From positions 1 to 28,501 of IMG/VR virus record IMGVR_UViG_3300028025_003403: a stretch of DNA of 28,501 bases; one strand, written 5' to 3'. Positions within the stretch are counted from its first letter, which is position 1. Every line of letters starts with the position of its first letter. This stretch comes from a virus. Below, piece after piece: positions 11,824-20,440 of the stretch. Position numbers and translations under genes: made by a program. The notes beneath the pieces were generated by a model. That model worked only from the letters and a program-made list of their open reading frames with translations, was not told where the DNA came from and searched no databases.

Positions 11824-11975
11824 ATGATAACAAATTAAACTTCCTTAAATCTCAAATAGGAGCGTTTCACCCAGAGTGGACGAAAGAACAAATTGAAATG
11901 GAAGCAATACGCATCTACAACGAAGCAAACACAATCGACGACGATGACGAAGGGTGTTTGTATTGTGGTTCATAA
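11820..11975 (+). CDS. Very small phage protein ending in a CxxC motif (51 aa)
   Basis: This frame starts MNDNKLNFLKSQIGAFHPEW and has a helix (TKEQIEMEAIRIYNEAN), an acidic run (DDDDE) and the terminal CLYC. Its start overlaps the previous stop by ATGA. A single CxxC near the end could bind metal in a dimer or be a redox site; no family is recognised. It is the last gene before the structured noncoding stretch. Confidence 0.55.
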   Translation: MNDNKLNFLKSQIGAFHPEWTKEQIEMEAIRIYNEANTIDDDDEGCLYCGS

Positions 11976-12146
11976 CATTGTACCTACCTCTTGTTTCAAA
12001 GTAGAGTGCCTTGCAGGTGGTCGCGACATTATTGCAAGTAGCTGTGTTAGGTAGTAACAGCAACCGCTAACACAACACACCAAGCTAAAGTCGGGTGTAT
12101 TTTCAACAAACAAACCTTTATTGTAGATATTAAACAACAAAAAGAA
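11976..12146 (+). other. Structured noncoding stretch before the late genes
   Basis: This 171-base gap has at least four inverted repeats: CTTGCA/TGCAAG (12010-12015 and 12033-12038), TGTGTTAG/CTAACACA (12043-12050 and 12067-12074), TACCTA/TAGGTA (11981-11986 and 12048-12053, competing with the previous one), and ACACC/GGTGT (12077-12081 and 12094-12098) followed by ATTTT like a weak terminator. No tRNA cloverleaf fits and no consensus -7 box is seen. It may be a small RNA or a leader and regulatory element of the late operon. Confidence 0.45.
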
Positions 12147-12731
12147 ATGAGCATAAAAGTAAGCATACCTGCTGACTATTCTTCGATTAGTGTCAAGCAA
12201 TACGTTGACTATCACAACGCGAAAAGCGACATCGACAAGTTGGTTAGTATTAGTAACCTACTGAAAGAACAGGCGGAACAGATACCCTTCCAACACTTGC
12301 CGACTTTAGTCCAAGCATTCGAAGGAACGTTGTTGAATGAGAGCGCGAAGTTCTTTGAGACAATCACGATCAAAGACAAAGACTTTGGTTTCATTCCAGA
12401 CCTTTACTCAATCAGTATGGGTGAGTACGCGGACATCTCAACGTGGGCTTCCGACGTGAGCGCGAATATGGTCAAGATAATGGGAACGCTATACCGACCT
12501 ATTGACAAACGCGTTGGAACAAAGTACACAATCATTCCACACAGCAAACAAAACAGAGAGTTAGTTGAAGGGTACGTTGAGCAGATGACGCTCGAACAAT
12601 TCAACGGTGCGATGCTTTTTTTTTCGACTTTGCTCAACGAACTAAGCAACACTTCGCTAGATTATTTGGAGAACGAGGTGAAGAAGTTGACGGAGGAGTT
12701 GACAACGCAATTGAAGACAGAGACAACCTAA
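12147..12731 (+). CDS. Tail assembly chaperone, short (unshifted) product
   Basis: This is a 194-residue protein. The pattern GFIPDLYSISMGEYADIS, followed by a MGTLYRPIDKRVG segment, recalls the tail assembly chaperone (gpG-like) group of Bacteroidota phages. The C-terminal part read in this frame (after about residue 159) is polar and low-complexity (LEN...KKLTEELTTQLKTETT). The gene carries a T9 slippery run at 12616-12624. The gpG-type proteins bind the tape measure in the cytoplasm and help tail-tube assembly. An A-rich leader (AACAACAAAAAGAA) precedes the ATG. Confidence 0.7.
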   Translation: MSIKVSIPADYSSISVKQYVDYHNAKSDIDKLVSISNLLKEQAEQIPFQHLPTLVQAFEGTLLNESAKFFETITIKDKDFGFIPDLYSISMGEYADISTWASDVSANMVKIMGTLYRPIDKRVGTKYTIIPHSKQNRELVEGYVEQMTLEQFNGAMLFFSTLLNELSNTSLDYLENEVKKLTEELTTQLKTETT

Positions 12732-12907
12732 ACCAAGTGTTGGGACGCTACGGTTGGTATCACTTGTTTATGGAAGCCTGTGGACGCGATATAACAAAAC
12801 TTGACGCAATTACGGAAAAAAGCGCGTGGGAAATATTTACATTTATGACTTACCTAATAGACTACAATTATGTCGAACGTACAAAGCTACAACGCTCTTA
12901 TCGATAG
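12147..12907 (+). CDS. Tail assembly chaperone, long -1 frameshift product
   Basis: In the -1 frame the sequence is open from the T9 run to a TAG at 12905-12907, although no start codon with a gene-like context exists there. A -1 shift on T-TTT-TTT (12617-12623) gives 159 residues of the zero frame plus 94 from the -1 frame, 253 in all. The extension ends in a well-folded-looking segment: RDNLNQVLGRYGWYHLFMEA, then KSAWEIFTFMTYLIDYN. It mirrors the lambda gpG/gpGT pair, in which the longer form recruits tail-tube subunits. The last 38 bases overlap the start of the next gene. Predicted, not demonstrated. Confidence 0.75.
12617..12623 (+). promoter_or_regulatory. -1 ribosomal frameshift slippery heptamer T-TTT-TTT
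   Basis: It lies within a run of nine T's (12616-12624), in phase with the chaperone frame (TTT at 12618-12620 and 12621-12623). A small stem, TTGCT (12630-12634) with AGCAA (12645-12649), starts 6 bases downstream, a normal spacer. Its loop CGAA (12638-12641) could pair with TTCG (12653-12656), a weak pseudoknot. Confidence 0.7.
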
Positions 12908-15335
12908 GTTCAAAGCATTTGCCTCTGGACACTTTATATTAAAGAGATTCTCTCACGGACAGATTGAGGTTTCTGACCTTGAAAAGTTTGGTGAATATCC
13001 ATTCATGCACGTCATTCCTTCCAACGTGACTTACTCGCAGGGAATGAAGACTTTCAGTTTTCAGATTGTTCTTGCTGACTTACCACGCGACAAAGAAGAC
13101 AAGAGCGAATATCAGCGCGAGGTTCTTTCTGACCTTCAAAGAATAGCTGAAGATTTGATTGCTGAGATTACGAACCACCGCGTTTTGTTCGGTGACTTAA
13201 TCACAGTTCAAAACGTTTCGTTAGAGCCATTCCTTGAAGAGTTTCAACACACTTTGACAGGTTGGACGATTAGTCTTGATTTGCTCGTTCCTTACTATTG
13301 GGACGCTTGTTCTATTCCTGCGGAGTGGAACGATATGTTTGAAAGTAGCACAGGTGGCACAGGATCAATTTTGACGTTCATTGACAGCATCACACGCGAC
13401 GAGAATGGGAACGTTTCGTTAGTGAATGACGAAGCCGAGCCTGCTCCGAATTACTACTATGGAACGAATGACGAAGGGGTGCGCGGTTGGTACTTGTTGA
13501 CTGACGAAATAGGTTTGACGTGCGAAACGATTGGCGATTGTCAAACGATAATAGACATCGAAGCAGCAATTGACGACTTGCAAGAAGAAATACTTTTGAA
13601 GGCGAACACAGCCGATATAAGCGCGGTTGGTTTCTCGAATGATTACAACGATTTAGACAACAAGCCAACCATTCCCGCAGCGCAAGTCAATTCAGACTGG
13701 AACGCGACAAGTGGAGTGGCTGAAATTCTTAATAAACCTTCGCTACCTGCAACGGTTGGAGATATGCTTAAAAGCGTTTACGACACAGACGTTGACGGAG
13801 TAGTTGACAGCGCGGAACGCATCCAGATAGTAGTTAGAAATTCAACAGGAAGCACACTAACAAAAGGACAAATAGTTTATTTAAGTGGCGCAACGGGCAA
13901 CCGTCCAAACGCGGTTCTTGCACAGGCAAACACCGAAGCGACATCGAGTAAGACTATCGGAATGGTCATTGCAAACATAGCCAACAACGCAGACGGACAG
14001 GTTGCTGTTAATGGAACGTTACACGACCTCGACACGTCAGCATTTACAGCGGGCGACACGCTTTGGCTGAGTGCAACAACGGCGGGTGGTATGGTAGCGA
14101 ACACACCGCCCATTGAACCAAACCACGCTGTGTTTATTGGTTACGTTGCACGTTCGCACCCGAATTTAGGACGCATCGTTTTAGCCATTCAAAACGGCTA
14201 CGAATTAGACGAACTTCACGGGGTGTTAATTACCACACCTGCGAACAACGAGGTGTTAACTTATGAAAGTTCAACAAGCCTTTGGAAGAACAAGACGGTT
14301 GCAACGGCACTCGGTTACACTCCAGTTCCTTCAACGCGCAGCCTAACAATCAACGGCACAACGCAAGACTTATCAGCAGATAGAACATTCACGATAGCCA
14401 CAGGTTTAACCGTTGGCACTACACCAATCACAAGCGGAACGGTAGGCAGAGTGTTGTTCGAAGGGACGGGCAATGTTTTACAAGAGAGTGCTAATTTGGC
14501 TTGGAACAACACAACACAAGCTTTAATTGTTGTTGGTAAACTTGGAATTAATAATGTTTCGCCACTTCAAACTTTAGATATGATTGGTGGTTTTAGAACT
14601 TCGTTAAGTGCAGGAAATGCGGGTGCAGTTGTGATGGACCAATTAGGAACAAGTAGTGCTGGTAGAATTTATGCGTATAATGGAAGTGGTGCAAGTTTAA
14701 ATATTTTATTAACTGCAAATGGTTTCTCTTGGTTGAATGGCGGAAACTTCGCAATCGGCACAACAACAGACGCAGGGTACAAGCTCGATGTGAATGGAAC
14801 GGCTCGATTAAATGGATTGAGTTCTATCAATGGAGCAGGGGTGGCGAATACTGCTTTGGCTGTTTACGGAAATGGAAACGGAGGCGGTAACTACTTATTT
14901 AGAATGTACGATGCAAGTGCTGTTGAAAGATTCTATTTAACTGCAAGTGGTAACTTTAGATTGAATGGTGCTACCGATACATCTACAACAGGCACAGACG
15001 AAAAGTGGAGAATGGTATTAAACTTCGCACCAACAAGTGGAACTCGTGAACACAATGGAATATATCTAACTCAAACAATAAACCAAACGGGCGGTGCAAA
15101 TGGAATAAGTAGAGGTTTACTTATACAGCCAACACTTACGGCAGCAGCGGATTATAGAGCGATTGAAGTAACGGCAGGAACAACTGTTTTAGCAGCTTCA
15201 GTAACAGCGAGAGCATCGTTAAGAATACCAAGCGGAACAGCACCTACTTCACCTGTTAACGGAGACATTTGGTTTGATGGAACTAACTTAAATGTTAGAA
15301 TCGCAGGAGTAACAAGAACAATAGTAGTACTTTAA
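12870..15335 (+). CDS. Tail-completion-like domain fused to a tail fibre (821 aa)
   Basis: Residues 1-155 look like a tail-terminator or tail-completion protein (SYNALIDRFKAFASGHFILK, with beta strands such as MKTFSFQIVLADLP and GWTISLDLLVP). From about 160 the protein becomes a repetitive beta-rich fibre: two NKP repeats (NDLDNKPTIP at about 260; AEILNKPSLP at about 285) with SDWNATSGVA, the LGYTP motif (481-485), then Gly/Asn/Thr-rich strands such as GYKLDVNGTARLNG. The end is a hydrophobic C-terminus of the PVNGDIWFDGTNLNVRIAGV type found at fibre tips of Bacteroidota phages. It is expected to attach virions to the host surface. The two parts are usually separate genes. The distal third (about 14510 to 15335) has visibly different codon choice, which suggests exchange of host-range modules. 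Confidence 0.75.
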   Translation: MSNVQSYNALIDRFKAFASGHFILKRFSHGQIEVSDLEKFGEYPFMHVIPSNVTYSQGMKTFSFQIVLADLPRDKEDKSEYQREVLSDLQRIAEDLIAEITNHRVLFGDLITVQNVSLEPFLEEFQHTLTGWTISLDLLVPYYWDACSIPAEWNDMFESSTGGTGSILTFIDSITRDENGNVSLVNDEAEPAPNYYYGTNDEGVRGWYLLTDEIGLTCETIGDCQTIIDIEAAIDDLQEEILLKANTADISAVGFSNDYNDLDNKPTIPAAQVNSDWNATSGVAEILNKPSLPATVGDMLKSVYDTDVDGVVDSAERIQIVVRNSTGSTLTKGQIVYLSGATGNRPNAVLAQANTEATSSKTIGMVIANIANNADGQVAVNGTLHDLDTSAFTAGDTLWLSATTAGGMVANTPPIEPNHAVFIGYVARSHPNLGRIVLAIQNGYELDELHGVLITTPANNEVLTYESSTSLWKNKTVATALGYTPVPSTRSLTINGTTQDLSADRTFTIATGLTVGTTPITSGTVGRVLFEGTGNVLQESANLAWNNTTQALIVVGKLGINNVSPLQTLDMIGGFRTSLSAGNAGAVVMDQLGTSSAGRIYAYNGSGASLNILLTANGFSWLNGGNFAIGTTTDAGYKLDVNGTARLNGLSSINGAGVANTALAVYGNGNGGGNYLFRMYDASAVERFYLTASGNFRLNGATDTSTTGTDEKWRMVLNFAPTSGTREHNGIYLTQTINQTGGANGISRGLLIQPTLTAAADYRAIEVTAGTTVLAASVTARASLRIPSGTAPTSPVNGDIWFDGTNLNVRIAGVTRTIVVL

Positions 15336-15348
15336 AAATATTTATACA

Positions 15349-15618
15349 ATGGCTAAAATACAACCAATAGTCTTTCCTTTAAACGCAGGAACAGCAACAG
15401 AGATGAGCGTTCTCATTCTCAACTTTGAAACAAGCGCAACAACTTGTACCACTTACTACGAGTTAAAATCTGAAGCAACTGAAGAAGTACCTTCAAAGGT
15501 TTTAAGCAATGGTAACTACACGCTAACAGAACAAGAGTTCGCAGCGTGGGGTGAAGATAATTCGTGGGTGGAGCAATGCGTGGCTAACGCAATAGGAGTA
15601 ACAATTTTATCTTTCTAA
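15349..15618 (+). CDS. Small tail-associated protein
   Basis: This is an 89-residue protein beginning MAKIQPIVFPLNAGTATEMS, with beta strands then an acidic loop ending LTEQEFAAWGEDNSWV. I recall this layout (KIQPIVFPxxGxA..., then LTEEQFxxWGxDNxY) from Bacteroidota phages directly after fibre or tail genes. It may be a tail-tip or chaperone component; its exact role is not known. The motif ATATTTATAC is immediately upstream of its ATG. Confidence 0.65.
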   Translation: MAKIQPIVFPLNAGTATEMSVLILNFETSATTCTTYYELKSEATEEVPSKVLSNGNYTLTEQEFAAWGEDNSWVEQCVANAIGVTILSF

Positions 15619-15620
15619 AC

Positions 15621-15749
15621 ATGAACTTAACAGAGGAACACTTGAAGCAACTTGACGCTTTCATTCAAGAGATGCCTGTCAAATTTGGCTTGCCACTAAT
15701 CCAATTCTTCAACAAGATAAAAGAGGAACAAGAGAAGCACAATGGCTAA
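15621..15749 (+). CDS. Very small phage protein (42 aa)
   Basis: This frame reads MNLTEEHLKQLDAFIQEMPV, followed by KFGLPLIQFFNKIKEEQEK. It is an amphipathic helix pair. It starts two bases after the previous stop and overlaps the next ATG by 8 bases, a typical coupled spacing. The composition fits a real product. No family is known to me. Confidence 0.55.
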   Translation: MNLTEEHLKQLDAFIQEMPVKFGLPLIQFFNKIKEEQEKHNG

Positions 15750-16344
15750 CGAACAGAGCGCACCCAACTTCTTCGCTGTAGTGAACGATATGGCTAAACG
15801 CTTTGTCGAGTTGATGCAGTCCGACTATCGTATGAAGCGAAAGGTAGGACGCAACTTCACGAACGCGGTGGCAAGTGGTACGCTCGAAAAGTCTTTGAAG
15901 TACAGGTTACAAATCAAAGGGCAAAACATCAACGTTTCAGTCTACGCGAAAGGCAAGGCTTCGAAGTATTTCTTGTTTCGTGAAAACGGTGTGAATGGAA
16001 CGCAGAAATCGCAAGGTGCGCCCTACTCGTTCAAGCGTGGCTCTGGAAGCAAACCTGCGAAAGGTCAAATGTCACCAATGCAGAAAGCGATATACGACTG
16101 GATGACAATAAAAGGTATTCGCCTACGTCAAAAAAGCGGTAAGTTCAAGAAGACGACAGAACAACTGAAACAAGAGGTTGCAAAACTCATAATGTTCAAA
16201 GTTCGTCGTGATGGAATCAAGGGGTGGAAAGCATTTGACTACGCTTATGAAAACATTTGGGACGAATACGAAGCAAAGGTAGTAGCAGCATACGCGAAAG
16301 ACTTTGAAGCAACAATAGAGAATCAACTAAACGACATACAATAA
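15742..16344 (+). CDS. Minor tail / head-tail joining protein (HK97 gp10-like candidate)
   Basis: This is a 200-residue basic protein. The core (residues about 45-95: LEKSLKYRLQIKGQNINVSV, a strand, then FRENGVNGTQKSQGAPYSF) resembles the central part of gp10-like proteins that join tail and head or sit at the tail end. The long basic helical tail (about 125-200) is probably structural. It lies between tail-fibre and tail genes. The assignment is moderate. Confidence 0.6.
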   Translation: MANEQSAPNFFAVVNDMAKRFVELMQSDYRMKRKVGRNFTNAVASGTLEKSLKYRLQIKGQNINVSVYAKGKASKYFLFRENGVNGTQKSQGAPYSFKRGSGSKPAKGQMSPMQKAIYDWMTIKGIRLRQKSGKFKKTTEQLKQEVAKLIMFKVRRDGIKGWKAFDYAYENIWDEYEAKVVAAYAKDFEATIENQLNDIQ

Positions 16345-16345
16345 A

Positions 16346-17584
16346 ATGGCAATTACAATAGAAGACCAACCATACGAATACACACCGATTGGTCAGCGAC
16401 TTATGCTCGTTGCATCAAGCGACAACGTAGCGAACGCAGGCTTTCGTTTTGTGTTTGACTTCGGTTCATTCCAAGTCAACGTTCAACCGAACGCGGCGAA
16501 TAAAGGGGTGTTGGATTTAGCACCTATCTTTCGTGAATCGTTACAACACAATCCTTCATATTTGACAGCGTCAGCGGACACAGAGAACAGCAGCGTCGCT
16601 TTCATCTCTTGCACCATTAAAGAAGGGTGGTTGGTTGACGGAGTGTTCACGGTTAGTGGTTTAGGTATGGCTGACATAGACGACGTGTACGCGTTCCTTG
16701 CTGAATATCAAGTGGCGGACGGATATAAGCCAGACCCAAACGTTCGTTATGGAATGGACGGAACAACGAAGTATTTGATGAGCGAAAGAACGATAGACAC
16801 GCATAAGTGGATTGAAGCACCTTCACGCGGTCTTTCTTCTGATTGGGTTTATATTCCAACAAGACTTTCAGATTGGGGTGTGATGTACGCTCCTTCGTCT
16901 TCTGCGTTGCTTGTTGACAACGACTTCGATATTGCTGTGTTCACGTCTTACGACGACACGGATACAATCATTGACACGCAGTTTTTGACAATGGCGGACA
17001 ATCCTTCAATCGTAAATGTGATTGGTGCTTTTTACGCTAATATAAATGCGTTGGGTGCGTTAGATTTAACAGGTGCAAAATATTACACAATACAACTTGG
17101 AAAAGAAACAGCCTTCCCGATTTACACACCTTCGTCACGCGTCTATTGTTTTTACCTTGTCGCTGACGATTGTCGCTTTGACAATGTGCGTTTGGGTTGG
17201 ACGAACACTTGCGGTGGTGTGGATTACTTCAACTTCACGAAGAAGAGTGAGTTGTCGTTCAATTACGATCGTAAACAATATCAAAAAGTAGTTGGTTCTT
17301 ACAACGCTTCAACCTTTGGATTCAACACATACGACAGAGGAACAACGGACAGATACGTCACAACGACGAAAGGACTGCAAATAAACAGCGACTGGGTTTC
17401 TGTTGGAGAGTTCAACCTACTTCAAACGCTTTGTCGTTCTAACGATGTCTTTATCATCAACGACGACGGAACACAAACACCTGTTTTAGTTGACACTCAA
17501 AACTTTGTTATCAAGGACGAAAGATATTCTAAACTTTACAATGTTACTTTGAATCTTAAATACTCTCAACCCGTAGGTCTATGA
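16346..17584 (+). CDS. Virion (tail) protein of a Bacteroidota phage family
   Basis: This is a 412-residue beta-rich protein. Recognisable segments are RLGWTNTCGGVDYFNFTKKS (around 280-300) followed by NSDWVSVGEFNLLQTL near 350. I recall such segments from Bacteroidota phage tail proteins just upstream of the tail-tip gene, with no finer function assigned. No transmembrane segment is seen. The stop overlaps the start of the next gene (ATGATG context at 17581). It is probably a distal-tail (Dit-like) or tail-surface component, by position. Confidence 0.65.
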   Translation: MAITIEDQPYEYTPIGQRLMLVASSDNVANAGFRFVFDFGSFQVNVQPNAANKGVLDLAPIFRESLQHNPSYLTASADTENSSVAFISCTIKEGWLVDGVFTVSGLGMADIDDVYAFLAEYQVADGYKPDPNVRYGMDGTTKYLMSERTIDTHKWIEAPSRGLSSDWVYIPTRLSDWGVMYAPSSSALLVDNDFDIAVFTSYDDTDTIIDTQFLTMADNPSIVNVIGAFYANINALGALDLTGAKYYTIQLGKETAFPIYTPSSRVYCFYLVADDCRFDNVRLGWTNTCGGVDYFNFTKKSELSFNYDRKQYQKVVGSYNASTFGFNTYDRGTTDRYVTTTKGLQINSDWVSVGEFNLLQTLCRSNDVFIINDDGTQTPVLVDTQNFVIKDERYSKLYNVTLNLKYSQPVGL

Positions 17585-20256
17585 TGAATCAAGTAATACT
17601 AACGCTTACTGACAACGAAGGAAACAGCGCGATTCTCGACCTTTATGAGAACGAGAAAATGCACCTCAATTACAAGTTCACGGATATAACCGACTTCGCT
17701 TCTGTGGGCAATTACTCGCAGGAGTTTCGCGTGCCAGCGTCAAAGACGAATACTGATTTCTTCGGTGCTATTTTCAACGTAAACTTCGACGGTTGGTTTG
17801 ACTTTCGCAAGAAGGTAGACGCGGTGCTAACGGTGAACACTATTCCAATCGCAAGCGGTCACATTCAAGTGAAGAAGTTGTATTGGCAGTCGGGTAAGCT
17901 GTTCGAATTTGAGGTTGTATTCTTCGGTGAAGTTCCAAACCTTGCAAGACTATTAAATGAAAAGAAACTCAAAGATATTGAGAGTATTGTCGCGGGTGAC
18001 CTTGACTACGATTTACTTCACGCGAATGTTGAAACACCACCTAACGACCATACGATTTTAACGCTATGTGACAAGTGGAACTTAACCGCAACAAACGTTG
18101 AAGGACAACCTGTTTATTCAACTACTATTGGAGGGCAACCAACCTACAAACCGCTTTATGTTGGACACTTAACACCAGCTGTTAAAGCGCAATACTTGTT
18201 CGATGAGATAATGAGCGACGCAGGGTTGCAGTATCAAAGTGACTACTTAGGAGAAATACTTGAAAACGTTTATGTTCCTTTTGTGAATGGTCAGTATTTG
18301 AGTGGTGAAAATGGAATGAATAACATTACTTCAAGCGTTGGTCTTGCAAGTAACGTTAACAACATAACTGCTACTGCTTCAAATAATACAATTTCACTTT
18401 ATACAAATTATACTGAATACGAGGATCAAGGAAATAATTGGAGTAGTGGAATTTATACCGTTCCTTATTCTGCTGAATACACTTTTCGAGTTTGGATAAA
18501 CGGACAAGCGACGCGAAATAATACAAACACCGACCTTTCAAATACAATACTAACGGTATTTTTTGAACTCAATGGAAGTGGTGCAATAGCCTTAGAACAA
18601 ATCAATTTTATTTCACAAACAGGAACACCTACAAGCACTACTATTGCAGCTGATTTTTTACGAACATTAACACTTCAAGAAGGTGATGTAATGCGTATCA
18701 AATGTTCATTAAGTCCTATACCAATTGGAACAGGTGCTGAGGCTTCTATTGATATTGACTTTTACGGAAATGCAAACGTCGACTACACAGGAACTGGTGT
18801 TGAATTAGTTAGTGTGTCAACTCAATTATACGGCAACCAACCTGTTTATATGGAGTTTAACGCTCCAGATATGAAGCAAATCGATTTCATAACGTCAATT
18901 CAAAAGATGTTCAATCTTGTTTTCGTTGCCGATAAGACGCTACCAAACACGTTGAAGATTGAACCAATGGTTGAATACATCGCAAGTGGTAATACGCTCG
19001 ATTGGTCGCAGAAATTGGACTTGTCGAAGGACATTATGTACTCACCAACGACAGACTTACAAAAAGCGAAGTTCTCTTTCACTTACACGGAAGATGGTGA
19101 CTATTTCAATTCTGTGTACAAAGACAACGGACGCATCTACGGACGCTACGAAGTAACGGAAGCAGACTTCGAAGTAATTAACGAATTTGCAACAGGAAAA
19201 GAAAAGGTTGAACTTGCTTTTGCATCTACACCTTCCGCACCTGTGGAAAATACAGATGTTGTTGTTCCTCGATTCATTAACGCAGAAGGTCAATTTGTAC
19301 AACCAAAACCACGCATCCTGTATTACTTCGCTGACTTCTTCGTGAATATGTTTGATGAAGTGAGTGGTGACGTAGTGCAAACAGCGGTGAAGTGTTTGAA
19401 TAATTATTCGACAATGAACGCAACGGTGACAGATAGCGACTTAAACTTCGCTCCCGAAATACCACCTCACACAATCATTGCGAACCCATACAACAACTTG
19501 TACAATCGTTGGTGGAGAAATTACTACCGCGAGTTGTTCGACGGACAAGCGCGAATTTTAGAAGGAATGTTTGCGTTAACGCTGAACGACATCTTTACAT
19601 TTCAATTCAGCGACAAGATTTGGATAATAGATTCTTGGTGGCGCGTATTGGACATTGAGGGTTATGTGGTAGGCGAGCAGAATGTTACTAAAGTGAAACT
19701 GATTCGTGTGTTGGACATCGACAACGACTGCGACCTTACACCCGTTTCCGCCAACCTTGACCAAAGTCTTAATTGGGAAAATGCCAATGGTGATCCCGCG
19801 ACGATAACACAAGATTGTTGTTTGAGATTTGGCTACAATTGGAACAGCGCGAAGAATAACTGCTATTCACAACCCAACAACGGAACGCGTTCATTCATTA
19901 CTCAACAAGCACCATCACTCGCACCAACGCGCTTCGGTGCACCTGTGAGTTTTGGTGGTTCAATTAGTCAGCCAGTAAGAACGATAACAACAGACTACGT
20001 TGTAACGAATTTCGACAGAATGATTTTTGCAGATACGACAGGCGGAAGCATCACAATTTATTTACCTTCTGCAACGACAACGGCAGGTCGTGAATTAATA
20101 ATTCAACGTGTTGTTTCGGGGGCTAATCCACTAACGATACAAGCATACACAGGAGAAACGGTTCAAGGTAGCGGAAGCATTACGTTGAGCGCGGCAGGTG
20201 ACACAATAACAATTATATCAAATGGCACAGGATTCAGAGCAACTTCTTCAAAATAA
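17581..20256 (+). CDS. Large tail-tip / baseplate-like protein with C-terminal beta domain (891 aa)
   Basis: This is the largest product of the window. Residues 1-215 are a conserved tail-tip-like region (FASVGNYSQEFRVPASKTNT). At about 225-420 there is a region of different, more A+T-rich composition with Asn/Thr-rich beta sequence (YTVPYSAEYTFRVWING), probably an inserted surface domain. Residues 430-790 return to the conserved style. The last 75 residues form a compact beta module (FDRMIFADTTGGSITIYLPS and SGSITLSAAGDTITI), a type seen at the tips of phage receptor-binding proteins. It probably contacts the host surface or the fibre. The end overlaps the next small membrane-protein gene by 35 bases. 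Confidence 0.7.
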   Translation: MMNQVILTLTDNEGNSAILDLYENEKMHLNYKFTDITDFASVGNYSQEFRVPASKTNTDFFGAIFNVNFDGWFDFRKKVDAVLTVNTIPIASGHIQVKKLYWQSGKLFEFEVVFFGEVPNLARLLNEKKLKDIESIVAGDLDYDLLHANVETPPNDHTILTLCDKWNLTATNVEGQPVYSTTIGGQPTYKPLYVGHLTPAVKAQYLFDEIMSDAGLQYQSDYLGEILENVYVPFVNGQYLSGENGMNNITSSVGLASNVNNITATASNNTISLYTNYTEYEDQGNNWSSGIYTVPYSAEYTFRVWINGQATRNNTNTDLSNTILTVFFELNGSGAIALEQINFISQTGTPTSTTIAADFLRTLTLQEGDVMRIKCSLSPIPIGTGAEASIDIDFYGNANVDYTGTGVELVSVSTQLYGNQPVYMEFNAPDMKQIDFITSIQKMFNLVFVADKTLPNTLKIEPMVEYIASGNTLDWSQKLDLSKDIMYSPTTDLQKAKFSFTYTEDGDYFNSVYKDNGRIYGRYEVTEADFEVINEFATGKEKVELAFASTPSAPVENTDVVVPRFINAEGQFVQPKPRILYYFADFFVNMFDEVSGDVVQTAVKCLNNYSTMNATVTDSDLNFAPEIPPHTIIANPYNNLYNRWWRNYYRELFDGQARILEGMFALTLNDIFTFQFSDKIWIIDSWWRVLDIEGYVVGEQNVTKVKLIRVLDIDNDCDLTPVSANLDQSLNWENANGDPATITQDCCLRFGYNWNSAKNNCYSQPNNGTRSFITQQAPSLAPTRFGAPVSFGGSISQPVRTITTDYVVTNFDRMIFADTTGGSITIYLPSATTTAGRELIIQRVVSGANPLTIQAYTGETVQGSGSITLSAAGDTITIISNGTGFRATSSK

Positions 20257-20440
20257 GACAGGCGCAATGGTTGCTTGTTTAGAGTTCATAAAATTAAACA
20301 TGAAAAGCGAAAGCGATTTCGGACGCATGGCGAACGGCAAGCGTAAGTTAAAAATGTGGAAGCACTACGCGTGGAAAATTACTCGCATTTCGGTAAACGT
20401 CGCCTTTTGGATATTTATACTTTATAAACTACTATTCTAA
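20222..20440 (+). CDS. Small protein with one C-terminal membrane helix
   Basis: This is a 72-residue protein. The first part is a polar helix, the middle is basic (MANGKRKLKMWKHYAW), and the last about 18 residues are hydrophobic (ISVNVAFWIFILYKLL). So it is a tail-anchored or small inner-membrane protein. Its start lies 35 bases inside the tail-tip gene, and the tape measure ATG follows directly after its stop. It could relate to lysis or to membrane-located assembly; the function is not known. Confidence 0.55.
   Translation: MAQDSEQLLQNKTGAMVACLEFIKLNMKSESDFGRMANGKRKLKMWKHYAWKITRISVNVAFWIFILYKLLF

Noticed and set aside
11976-12146. Possible tRNA or integron attC site in the hairpin-rich gap
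   Set aside because: No cloverleaf with T-loop and anticodon stem could be drawn. GTTAGGT resembles an attC core end, but no matching R'' partner was found and no integrase is present.
12870-15335. Diversity-generating retroelement targeting the fibre
   Set aside because: No reverse transcriptase and no template repeat matching the 3' end of the fibre gene are visible in the window.
19057-19380. Minus-strand frame of 107 codons within the tail-tip gene
   Set aside because: Antisense shadow of a long conserved gene, Cys/Phe/Arg-rich composition, no promoter.
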